Shown piece after piece: positions 33,405-40,519 of a stretch of 40,519 nucleotides of DNA (within the stretch, counting starts at the first letter, position 1; each line of letters begins with the position of its first letter). The stretch is taken from NCBI GenBank assembly GCA_964611185.1, contig CAZSXE010000020.1, forward strand, positions 1 to 40,519. Direction: 5' to 3'. The translations under genes and the position numbers were made by a program. The notes beneath the pieces were generated by a model. It was not told where the DNA came from, made no database searches, and was given only the letters and a program-made list of their open reading frames with translations. Source of the DNA: CAAGNP01 sp964611185 (GTDB taxonomy: Bacteria > Bacteroidota > Bacteroidia > Bacteroidales > UBA932).

Positions 33405-33438
33405 CAAATATATGAATTTTAATCTATTTATCGCCAAA
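33405..33438 (-). promoter_or_regulatory. Promoter of tRNA-Gly, overlapping the permease start
   Basis: On the minus strand, TTTG (33435-33438) is followed after 22 nt by TATATTTG (33405-33412), 12 nt upstream of the tRNA 5' end. The -7 box reaches the first base of the plus-strand permease ATG and the -33 box lies in its ninth and tenth codons. Confidence 0.7.
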
Positions 33439-34656
33439 AAAATTGGAGGAAAACAACAAGGGAGACAAAAATTAAGCTCCTTGAGCAATGTTATTGCCTG
33501 TGTATCAGTGGCAATAAGCATTCTTGTAATGTTTGTGGCGATAGCTATATCGGAGGGTTTTAAGCACGATATTAAGGAATCGGCGGTAGGTTTTTCAGGT
33601 GAAATTTTATTTGTCGCCCCCGGAGAAGACATCACCACCGATAGGTATCCGATTCATTCCGATTTTTCATTTCTCAGCACATTGAACTCTATTGACGGAG
33701 TAAAGTCTATTGACGGAGTCGCCTACTCTCCCGGTATGATTAAAACGGATGAAAATGTTCAAGGTGTCTATTTCAAGGGGGTAGATTCTACATATAATCT
33801 CTCTTTTTACAAAAAATACCTTGTGGAAGGGGAACTTCCCGATTTCTCCGGAAAGAAGATGAGCAATGATATTTTGATTTCACAGCGGCTCGCCGCAATG
33901 CTTGGGTACGAGGTGGGTGACGATTTGGTCGCTTATTTCATCGGAAGCAGTGTGAAAGTAAGGAAATTTCACATTACCGGTCTATATAATGTAAGACTCG
34001 AAGAGATCGACAAGACGATGACTATAATCGATATCAGGCAGGTACAGAGGCTTAACGGATGGGATAAAACTCAAGTTTCCTGTATGGAAATATCTTTAAG
34101 CGCGAGGGCGGATATCGTGAAAGTGGAGAATCAGATAGATGAAATTGTTATGAGTGACACCCTTGATTCTGACGATTCTGTAGTAGTTAAAAATATTTCA
34201 GATATATATCCCAATATTTTCGACTGGCTTGCGATACTTGATCTCAATGTTCTGATTATTCTTGTTCTTATGGTAGCAGTGGCGGGATTTAATATGATAT
34301 CGGGTCTTCTCATTATTCTTTTTGAAAAAATATCGATGATAGGACTTCTGAAGGCACTCGGTATGAGAACTAAAAATATATGCCTGATATTCATATACAG
34401 AGGCTCTTTCATAATACTGAAAGGGATGCTTGCAGGGAATATTATAGCTGTTCTGTTCTGTTTTATTCAGGGAAGATATAAGATCTTATCTCTTAATCCA
34501 TCCAATTATTTTGTGGATCATATCCCTATTTACATGGAGCCGATGACTGCTTTGATACTGAATTTGGGATCATTTCTTCTGATGATGCTGATAATGACTA
34601 TACCATCTCTTTTCATTTCAAAAATCCGCCCTGATAAAACCATAAAAATGAGATAA
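33412..34656 (+). CDS. ABC transporter permease, LolC/LolE-FtsX family
   Basis: This 414-residue inner-membrane protein has the FtsX/LolE layout: a short cytoplasmic start NLFIAKKIGG, TM1 at about 26-48, a large periplasmic domain (about 50-275), then three TM helices in the last 140 residues with the coupling motif MIGLLKALGMRTKNICLIFIYRG. It is likely part of lipoprotein release to the outer membrane, working with a LolD-type ATPase encoded elsewhere. The start is typical of the family, although its region doubles as the tRNA-Gly promoter. No promoter of its own is evident; it may be read through from the upstream phosphorylase/SirB1 genes, antisense to the tRNA. Confidence 0.88.
   Translation: MNFNLFIAKKIGGKQQGRQKLSSLSNVIACVSVAISILVMFVAIAISEGFKHDIKESAVGFSGEILFVAPGEDITTDRYPIHSDFSFLSTLNSIDGVKSIDGVAYSPGMIKTDENVQGVYFKGVDSTYNLSFYKKYLVEGELPDFSGKKMSNDILISQRLAAMLGYEVGDDLVAYFIGSSVKVRKFHITGLYNVRLEEIDKTMTIIDIRQVQRLNGWDKTQVSCMEISLSARADIVKVENQIDEIVMSDTLDSDDSVVVKNISDIYPNIFDWLAILDLNVLIILVLMVAVAGFNMISGLLIILFEKISMIGLLKALGMRTKNICLIFIYRGSFIILKGMLAGNIIAVLFCFIQGRYKILSLNPSNYFVDHIPIYMEPMTALILNLGSFLLMMLIMTIPSLFISKIRPDKTIKMR
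33688..33723 (+). repeat. 18-bp tandem duplication inside the permease gene
   Basis: Two adjacent 18-bp units share TCTATTGACGGAGT and give the protein repeat Ser-Ile-Asp-Gly-Val-Lys, Ser-Ile-Asp-Gly-Val-Ala. The reading frame is kept. Confidence 0.8.
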
Positions 34657-34668
34657 ATTCTGTGATTT

Positions 34669-35733
34669 TTATCTGATTATATATAGATATTCTTCGTATC
34701 TGTTTAAAATATTATCTACATAGTTGATAGTTTCGCTGCCGCGGAATTTTCTGAATTTAAGATCTTCGGTTATGTACTCCGAGGGATTCTTCATTAGGGG
34801 GATCACTTTGCATATATTGTCCCAGTTACGGTAATCTTCTCCGAGGGAGAGGGCGAAGTTCATGCACTCCTCCATTCTTCCTTCCCCCGCATTGTAGGAG
34901 GCGAGGGTGAATTTTATGACATTGACGGAGTCCATCCCCTCGGATTTATAAATGTTTTGAAGGTAATTAAGATGGAGTACTCCTGCTTTTACATTGCTCG
35001 AAGGGTCGAAAATATCTGATATTCCGTATCTTTCTGCTGTCGATTCTTTAATCTGCATAAGCCCTGTGGCTCCCTTAACAGAGTGTGCTCCCATGGAAAA
35101 TCGTGATTCTTGATAAATCAGAGCAGCAAGCAGCCTCCAGTCCCACCCGAGAATTTTGCTATTATTTTTAATAATATCGTCGTAGGGTGAAATGGCGTCT
35201 GTCTGTGTCATATTTTCAATGTGACTGCGAGTTCTGTATGATTTGAAAAACTGTTTTTTAAGCTGGGTAAAATCGGTCTGCTGCTTATTATAGGCGAGAT
35301 AATAGTTTATGTTATATAATAAATTACTGTTCTCTTTTCTTGTAAGCCATACGATGGAATCTGTAATGAAAGTGCTTGGAACGATGGTTTTTGCATACAT
35401 CGACGGAATGGTGTCTTTGGAAAGATCGGCGGCGAGAATGTCAATATTGCCGCAGGAGAGGAGTTCCCAGCTGTCGTAATCCGAAAATGGAGACTGAATT
35501 TTTAATGTCAACTTTTGATTTTTGGCGTATTTGTTCAGGAGCCTGTAATTAAATCCTATGGGAAATCCTTTAGTGGCGAACATTCCCCCGTCTATTCCTA
35601 TCGCCGTTTTGAGTGTGTCGGTATCTGAAAAGTATGCGGATTTGTGAGGATATTTGCCTCGTTCACCTGTTATAAGGCAGATGAAAATAATAAACAGCAG
35701 AGATATGGCATATTTTGTGGTTTTTCTTTTCAT
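34669..35733 (-). CDS. MltF-like membrane-bound lytic murein transglycosylase
   Basis: This 354-residue exported protein cleaves peptidoglycan glycan strands. It has an N-terminal hydrophobic signal (about 8-22) and a solute-binding-protein-like domain (about 35-175, with IGIDGGMFATKGFPIGFNYRLL). A C-terminal SLT domain has the catalytic Glu in IYQESRF, followed by GATGLMQI and LASYNAGEGR. The ATG at 35733 is chosen because it opens directly on MKRKTTKYAISLL; a further upstream ATG at 35763 would overlap the porin gene. There is an 8-nt gap from the porin, so they are probably co-transcribed. Confidence 0.92.
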   Translation of the reverse strand: MKRKTTKYAISLLFIIFICLITGERGKYPHKSAYFSDTDTLKTAIGIDGGMFATKGFPIGFNYRLLNKYAKNQKLTLKIQSPFSDYDSWELLSCGNIDILAADLSKDTIPSMYAKTIVPSTFITDSIVWLTRKENSNLLYNINYYLAYNKQQTDFTQLKKQFFKSYRTRSHIENMTQTDAISPYDDIIKNNSKILGWDWRLLAALIYQESRFSMGAHSVKGATGLMQIKESTAERYGISDIFDPSSNVKAGVLHLNYLQNIYKSEGMDSVNVIKFTLASYNAGEGRMEECMNFALSLGEDYRNWDNICKVIPLMKNPSEYITEDLKFRKFRGSETINYVDNILNRYEEYLYIIR

Positions 35734-35741
35734 ATTTGGCT

Positions 35742-37922
35742 CTAATGAATGTAGAAGGGCCAATAAATACCGACTTTAAATGCTCGTTTTGGTTTGATAT
35801 AATGGTACGCTGAAAAATAATCGCTTGTCGGCCAACCCTGGTTTGCATTTGTGAACTTTAAGAATATACAGGCGCGTTTCCACTGAAAATTGGCGAATAC
35901 ATCTATATAAGGACAATTACCCACCTTTTCATTTTTTTGAAGTTGAAATACGCCGAGTGCGGGATTATATGCAGGTGCGAAGTATGATGTATTATAGGTA
36001 GCATCAGCCCCGATCTGCATCGTCATTGCATTCTTAACAAGTTCATATTCAAAGTAATATCTTAAATGGAGTGACAGCATAGGAAGGGGAAGTTCATCTT
36101 GATTTGATGAAAGCTGAAAAAGAATCTGATTATCGAGATGGAAATACCAGAATTTGAAATTTTTCTGAAGATATGCACTCATTACATTAATGAGATTTTC
36201 CGATTGCCTGATCACACCCAATGTATCATAATACAAGTTATTGTTTATGATAGAGTATCCGAAGAATGCAGACATTTTCCATTTGGGAATATCAAGCTCT
36301 CCTTCGATCTTAGTTTTAGATACTTTATTAAAATCATTATTCCACACATAGTGGTTTGTATATAAATGGTTTGAATAGTAGTCGGGTCTTTTCATGGAGG
36401 TGGAAAAACGGGCAGTGAGGCTTATCCCTTCGTTTTTATTTTTAAAAGGATAAAAAGAAAACATGGCGTTGGCATTGATGTCGAAGTCATTTTGGTAGTA
36501 ACCTGCAAATTGATATTTTCCGAAGCCGTCCCATGAAAAATATTTTCTGAACCTCCCCCTCGCACCGGCATAGACGTATGCGTTATTCTGTATTACATTG
36601 TTGTCCGTGCTTGTAAAGGCATCGGGTGTAAATGAGTAAATGTTTAGCAGCTGATATCCTACTCCTCCGTCAATATTGGAAACTATTGCATCGTTGGACC
36701 ATGGTTGCAACCTGAAAAATACTCTGTTTTCGAGCTGCATGATACGAAGTGAGTCGCTGCTCACTGCGGGGTTGATATAAAATTTGTTATTATAAAAATT
36801 TCTTTCGTCCTTATTGGAAGTGGGAATATTGTCGTAGTAGAACTTTGAATATGTGCTGAATTCTCCCGAATGGCCGAAAAATGCCATCGTGCCGTCACCG
36901 AGAGCGAGTGTGTCTTTTCTTTTTTTGAAGACTATGGGAATCCCGTAAGAGTGATTGATGAAGACGGTGTTTTTCAAGAGTCTGTTGCTCGCATCTGAGA
37001 GATTGACAGCAATAGTCTTGGCATCAATCAGGGTATCGAGAACCTCTTTGGAGTCTTTTACCCCACCGTTTTCTGTCCTGATAACTTTGTTGTGGATATA
37101 TCCGCCGTTGGCAACATACCTTTTCCCAAGATAATTACCTGTTAATGAGAAAGTTCTGTTATTGGTTTTTTCCTTTTCGAGAAGACCTGAAGCTCCCCAT
37201 TGCTGATATTGAAGTGCAAGATTAAGGGCCGGTGTAATATTCTGAGTATGAAGAATCTTAACGCTGGATTCTTCTTTTTCTTTATATGAAAAAAGGGTTC
37301 CCCAATAGGCAAGTTCTGTATATGGTGATTTGGTGTTGATGAACGGCATATCCTCCGGAGAATGTGTGTAGGTCATATATGGTGTGAAGAAAGTAGCCAC
37401 CTCAGATTCTCGCCTCTTAAAATAGTTATAATTTTGGGTTGCTGATCCGATAACTCCCAAATAGGTAGTATTAATATCTTCCTTGAAAAATGGATATTCG
37501 GTGTACCAGTCGTTGAAAGTGGTGTCAAGTTTGGTTCGTGATATGTCATTAAAATATTTACCGCTGTTCCATACTAAAATCCTTTTATTATAGAGAGAGT
37601 CGCTGAAAGCACAAGTTTCGAGAAATCTCGGAGTAGCAAGCCTGATACTGTCCTTTACAGCCTTTATACTGTCTCTTTTCATCTTTTTAAGTTCTTTCTC
37701 TGTGTAAACTTTTACACTATCCTGAGAAGTGAGGGTAGAGTCTGTCGAAGAGGCCAATGTGGTATCCTGCGGCAATGATGAAGATAAAGTGGAGTCCTGT
37801 TGGGCGAAAAACGACGAATCTTTAATCGCAGAAAGTGATGAATCCGGAGGATTTTGAGCGGATAGCTCCCTTCCGGACAATAGACCGGCAAGGCAAATAA
37901 AAAAAGCTATGATTATCTTCAT
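35742..37922 (-). CDS. Putative porin (Bacteroidota Putative_porin family)
   Basis: This 726-residue outer-membrane protein has a signal peptide (MKIIIAFFICLAGLLSG, cleaved near LSAQ). A Ser/Thr/Asp/Gln-rich low-complexity segment follows (about 25-75) with repeated DSTL/DTTL words, then a charged helix and a long region of alternating aromatic strands expected for a beta-barrel. It ends in the aromatic-terminated strand GIYWPFYIH. An in-frame TTG at 37940 and ATG at 37931 lie inside or at the edge of the promoter, so the ATG at 37922 is preferred. The role of the low-complexity linker is unknown. Confidence 0.85.
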   Translation of the reverse strand: MKIIIAFFICLAGLLSGRELSAQNPPDSSLSAIKDSSFFAQQDSTLSSSLPQDTTLASSTDSTLTSQDSVKVYTEKELKKMKRDSIKAVKDSIRLATPRFLETCAFSDSLYNKRILVWNSGKYFNDISRTKLDTTFNDWYTEYPFFKEDINTTYLGVIGSATQNYNYFKRRESEVATFFTPYMTYTHSPEDMPFINTKSPYTELAYWGTLFSYKEKEESSVKILHTQNITPALNLALQYQQWGASGLLEKEKTNNRTFSLTGNYLGKRYVANGGYIHNKVIRTENGGVKDSKEVLDTLIDAKTIAVNLSDASNRLLKNTVFINHSYGIPIVFKKRKDTLALGDGTMAFFGHSGEFSTYSKFYYDNIPTSNKDERNFYNNKFYINPAVSSDSLRIMQLENRVFFRLQPWSNDAIVSNIDGGVGYQLLNIYSFTPDAFTSTDNNVIQNNAYVYAGARGRFRKYFSWDGFGKYQFAGYYQNDFDINANAMFSFYPFKNKNEGISLTARFSTSMKRPDYYSNHLYTNHYVWNNDFNKVSKTKIEGELDIPKWKMSAFFGYSIINNNLYYDTLGVIRQSENLINVMSAYLQKNFKFWYFHLDNQILFQLSSNQDELPLPMLSLHLRYYFEYELVKNAMTMQIGADATYNTSYFAPAYNPALGVFQLQKNEKVGNCPYIDVFANFQWKRACIFLKFTNANQGWPTSDYFSAYHYIKPKRAFKVGIYWPFYIH

Positions 37923-37937
37923 TCTCCGCATAAGCCG

Positions 37938-37945
37938 CAAATGTA
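37938..37945 (-). promoter_or_regulatory. -7 box of the porin/MltF operon
   Basis: TACATTTG on the minus strand fits TAnnTTTG. It lies 15 nt upstream of the ATG at 37922, which supports that start over the TTG at 37940. Confidence 0.5.
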
Positions 37946-38202
37946 CAAAAAATATGCAAAAGAGAATTTAAATGGATAGTTCAAATTAAACTGTGTCAAG
38001 TTATTTTTTCCGTAGAACTTATCGTGGCTAATGTAATATGTTCGCAAAAGATGGTTTTTGTTAATAAGTTGTCAATAATATGTTAGGAAGTAATCGCCTA
38101 TTTGTCTTTATTATAGAAGATATATGGCTAAATTGCGTAATATATAATCTCAAAGTAAACAACTATTATAATTATTACTAATTAACTATAAATTAACTCA
38201 TT
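37946..38202. other. AT-rich spacer between divergent porin and peptide genes
   Basis: About 257 nt without a gene. It must hold the promoter of the 47-residue peptide gene, but I find no clear TTTG plus TAnnTTTG pair on the plus strand and no strong hairpin. Several TTTG words occur (for example 38101-38104) without a well-spaced -7 partner. Confidence 0.6.
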
Positions 38203-38346
38203 ATGAATTTTTCTAAAAAAGAAAAGTACATTTCTCCGGTACTTGATTTAATCGAATTTAATTTGGAGAAAGGTTTTGCAGCAAGCCCAGGTGAATCTGG
38301 CCATGCAGGTGGAAATTTGGATGAAAACGAAGGGTGGGATTGGTAA
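38203..38346 (+). CDS. Small 47-residue protein with EKGFAAS motif and Gly/Asp/Trp-rich tail
   Basis: The ORF begins ATG after an AT-rich leader and encodes 47 residues. They fall into a basic start (MNFSKKEKYISP), an amphipathic middle (VLDLIEFNLEKGF), AASPGESGHAGG, and an acidic, Trp-rich end (DENEGWDW). There is no signal peptide. It lies 18 nt before a surface lipoprotein gene and is probably co-transcribed. I recall short ORFs of similar shape (Y-x-x-P start, E-x-GFA-x-S middle, G/D/W tail) beside Bacteroidales surface-protein genes, but cannot verify this. The division into a charged leader and a Gly-rich tail also resembles a secreted-peptide precursor, but no modifying enzyme is in view. 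Function unknown. Confidence 0.7.
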   Translation: MNFSKKEKYISPVLDLIEFNLEKGFAASPGESGHAGGNLDENEGWDW

Positions 38347-38364
38347 CTTAAAAATTGGAATGAA

Positions 38365-40519
38365 ATGAAGAAAAATTATTTATTTTTAAGTTTGGCCCTT
38401 TCGGCCCTTTTATTTGCAGGTTGCAATAAACAAGAAGTAGCCCCTCAGGGCGATGGCACTATAGCGGTCAATATTACTGCTACTATGGAAGATCTTACTA
38501 AAACTTCCATCTCTTATGATAGTGAGAATTCACAATATATCCCTAGTTGGGAGGCAGGAGATCAGCTTTCTGTTTATACTGCTACGGCAGGGACGACAGA
38601 TGGGACCACTAAGGATTCAGACAAAGCATTTACAGTAGGTACAATAACTTCAGGTGTGGCTGCGGGGTTCTCTGGTACGATAGCAAATCCTGGTAAGGAT
38701 GTTACATACGATTTCTATGCTGCTTATCCTAAATCTGATCAAGGTAATGATAAATACTCTTATCATAAGGTTTGTATCCCTTCTGAGCAATTCCCTACTC
38801 TTACCTCTTTTGATCCGGCAGCTGATGTCCTTGCGGGCATTCCTGTAAAAAATATCGATATATCTAACGGTACTACTTCTAAGGATTTACAGTTTTCTTT
38901 TGTGAGAAAGACTGCAGTTTTAAAGGTTACCCCATCTTATGATGGTACTTCACTATCGGGAGTTGGTTCTACTGCGAAGATTAAAAGTATTATGATTGAT
39001 TTCGGAGGGGAAAATTATGTCACAAACAGGGTTCGCTGGGACCTTTCTAAGCCCAATGAAGATTTGAATTTTTATTCTTCTACTAACAAATCCACTTTTG
39101 TGTCCGCTATTTATTCAACTGATAAGCCTGCTCTTAATGGAGGAGCAGTATATTTGTCGATAGCTCCGAGAGCAATTTCTTCTGCAACGATAAAAGTTAC
39201 TATCACCACTGATGATAATTATGTTTTGACCAAGAGCTTCTCTTCTATGACCAAGACTCTGACTGCCGGCAATGTTACCCCTATTACTTTTGCAGTTAAT
39301 AGTACTTGGATTTCGAGTGCTCCTTCAAAGAAAACAATTTCAGAGATAAGCGGATTGACAGACAATACTGTTTTTACCGATAATTGGTATATAGAGGGTA
39401 TCGTCCTAAATGCAGAGAAAGGTTCTTGCGATGCAAGTAAGAGAGTTGTGGCAATTCAGGATAATACCACTTCCGGAAGTGGTATAGCTATCTATATGAA
39501 TAATTCAGATAATAATACTTTCTCTCAAGGAGATAAAGTAAGATGTTATCTTGCAGGTTCTCGTCTTTCCGTATATAAGGGCTTAGTAGAAATTGTCCCA
39601 GTTTATGATGCAAAGGTATCTAAAACCGGTACAGGCTCGATGTACTCTGCCACTGCTATCAATGCCGAAGATATTAATGACTATCAGTCAATGTATGTAA
39701 GCATAGCAGGGGCACAAATGACAGATGGATCTTCTCCCAAGACATTATCAAATGAAGCTACGGTTACTATCGGAATGTCCACAGTCGGAAATTCATTTAA
39801 TTTATTTGTTCCTTACGGAGTAGCTGCTCTTAACGGAAAGGTTGTCCCTACAGGAAATGGTACATTGAGCGGCATTGCATCGGTTGGTAACTATATTTCT
39901 CAGATTATCCCTATGGCCGAATCTGACTTTTCCGCTCTGACAGGCACGAGAATAGTTACTTTTGGTGATGCTGCCTTTGCAGGAAATATGAAAGCTGGTG
40001 TGGCACTTTCCGGTTGTAGTATATCTGTTCCACTTAATAACCTCTCCGCCGATACTGATTATAAAGTTTCTATTACCCCTTCAGGAGCCGGTTCTGCCGG
40101 AATCAATTCCATAACAGATCAAGTTATTACCGCTACCACTACCGATAAAAAAATCACTGCATCTGTTACCGGTACTCCGACAACAGTGGGTGATGTACTA
40201 TTTACTGTTGTAATAAAAGATGCGACTGGAGCGAATACATTGATCACAAAGACTGTGACTGCGGTTGTTGCAAGTGCAAATGAAAAGGTGATTACTATTG
40301 ATTTTGCTGATGCAGCTTCATATCCTGCTGAATTTCCTACAGCAAAAGGAACACAAACAGGCACTTACACTTTCGGAGATTATTCATATGCATTTACATC
40401 AACACATAGTGATGGATTCACTAAAAATACAGGATATTTAATGCTAAGAAATAATGGAACCATATCCTTACCTGCTATTGAGGAATTCAAACTTACAACA
40501 GTAGTTTTGGGTAATTCTT
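38365..40519 (+). CDS. Mfa-like/DUF5689 surface lipoprotein, 3' end beyond window
   Basis: The frame is open from the ATG at 38365 to the window edge (718 codons). The signal peptide ends in the lipobox FAGC (Cys20), followed by an acidic/Gly-rich stretch that suggests export to the cell surface. Residues about 30-315 look like a fimbrillin-like (Mfa-like) domain (TKTSISYD, SWEAGDQLSVYT, YDFYAAYP, FVRKTAVLKV, LSIAPRAI). Residues about 324-480 look like a DUF5689 OB-fold (TISEISGL, WYIEGIVL, VVAIQDNT, GIAIYMNN, QGDKVRCYLAGSRLSVYKG). Later parts (about 540-635) are Ig-like strands, then the start of another domain (VITIDFADAA). It is a probable adhesin or surface-layer protein; the ligand is unknown. 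Confidence 0.85.
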   Translation, partial: MKKNYLFLSLALSALLFAGCNKQEVAPQGDGTIAVNITATMEDLTKTSISYDSENSQYIPSWEAGDQLSVYTATAGTTDGTTKDSDKAFTVGTITSGVAAGFSGTIANPGKDVTYDFYAAYPKSDQGNDKYSYHKVCIPSEQFPTLTSFDPAADVLAGIPVKNIDISNGTTSKDLQFSFVRKTAVLKVTPSYDGTSLSGVGSTAKIKSIMIDFGGENYVTNRVRWDLSKPNEDLNFYSSTNKSTFVSAIYSTDKPALNGGAVYLSIAPRAISSATIKVTITTDDNYVLTKSFSSMTKTLTAGNVTPITFAVNSTWISSAPSKKTISEISGLTDNTVFTDNWYIEGIVLNAEKGSCDASKRVVAIQDNTTSGSGIAIYMNNSDNNTFSQGDKVRCYLAGSRLSVYKGLVEIVPVYDAKVSKTGTGSMYSATAINAEDINDYQSMYVSIAGAQMTDGSSPKTLSNEATVTIGMSTVGNSFNLFVPYGVAALNGKVVPTGNGTLSGIASVGNYISQIIPMAESDFSALTGTRIVTFGDAAFAGNMKAGVALSGCSISVPLNNLSADTDYKVSITPSGAGSAGINSITDQVITATTTDKKITASVTGTPTTVGDVLFTVVIKDATGANTLITKTVTAVVASANEKVITIDFADAASYPAEFPTAKGTQTGTYTFGDYSYAFTSTHSDGFTKNTGYLMLRNNGTISLPAIEEFKLTTVVLGNS

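Noticed and set aside
34651..34674. AT-rich inverted repeat AGATAAA/TTTATCT between the convergent permease and MltF genes
   Set aside because: Its seven A/T-rich pairs, 10-nt loop and lack of a T-run make it too weak for an intrinsic terminator, and it overlaps both stop codons.
37923..37940. TTG or earlier ATG start for the porin
   Set aside because: The TTG is part of the -7 box on that strand, and the ATG at 37922 gives a cleaner signal peptide.
40119..40364. Minus-strand ORF of 81 codons near the window end
   Set aside because: It is antisense to the open frame of the surface lipoprotein; its Val/Ala/Thr-rich composition is the mirror of that gene.
1..40519. CRISPR array, prophage, rRNA genes or toxin-antitoxin pair
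   Set aside because: No regularly spaced repeats, phage genes, rRNA segments or paired small toxin genes were seen anywhere in the window.

Overview
The window looks like a chromosomal scaffold from an anaerobic member of the Bacteroidota, probably Bacteroidales. The signs are: -7 promoter boxes of the TAnnTTTG type before many genes, families typical of the order (DUF3822, DUF4293, Putative_porin, Mfa-like/DUF5689 lipoprotein, FKBP-like lipoproteins), weak Shine-Dalgarno signals, AT-rich spacers, and a complete trimeric [FeFe]-hydrogenase. A run of exactly 100 N (25352-25451) inside a RelA/SpoT gene indicates a draft or metagenome assembly.

Layout. 1-2018 (minus): partial tRNA-Asp with a textbook promoter, rsmD, a DUF3822 protein and a membrane-anchored protein. 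2139-6198 (plus): NrnA-type DHH phosphoesterase, two FKBP-like lipoproteins and an SDR enzyme with a C-terminal zinc-ribbon-like tail, tightly packed. 6195-8366 (minus): mazG and an acetate/acyl-CoA transferase. 8449-10419 (plus): tcdA, then a DUF1016/YhcG PDDEXK nuclease gene that is precisely bracketed by a 23-bp direct repeat and uses only CGN arginine codons, so it looks like an acquired single-gene insert. 10498-19977 (plus): a GNAT-like protein, then a hydrogenase locus. The locus has an accessory block (DRTGG protein, RsbW-like ATPase, degenerate [FeFe]-hydrogenase-like protein, second DRTGG protein, PHP protein, second HATPase) and a core block with its own -7 box ([2Fe-2S] protein, HydB, HydA, HydC), closed by a strong terminator. 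20074-28939 (minus): prfA, uvrA, relA-like (gapped), uvrB and an M28-family protein with altered active-site residues. 29011-33292: TPR protein, DUF4293 protein, nucleoside phosphorylase and SirB1-like protein. 33291-33438: tRNA-Gly(CCC), whose promoter and terminator both overlap neighbouring coding genes. 33412-37922: LolE-like permease, MltF-like lytic transglycosylase and putative porin. 38203-end: a 47-residue peptide gene and a large Mfa-like/DUF5689 surface lipoprotein that runs off the window.

How it works together. HydA, HydB and HydC should form a cytoplasmic, NAD(H)- and ferredoxin-linked (electron-bifurcating type) hydrogenase for fermentative H2 metabolism. The upstream block pairs an enzyme-like protein that keeps the H-cluster cysteines but has lost the proton-relay cysteine with two stand-alone HATPase proteins, two DRTGG proteins and a PHP protein. 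This suggests a redox/H2-sensing regulatory module, an inference that has not been tested. uvrB, a synthetase-only RelA homologue and uvrA lie head to tail and may be co-transcribed. The most mobile-looking object is the DUF1016 insert at the 3' end of tcdA. No intergenic stretch exceeds 300 bases; the longest is the 262-nt spacer 37941-38202.
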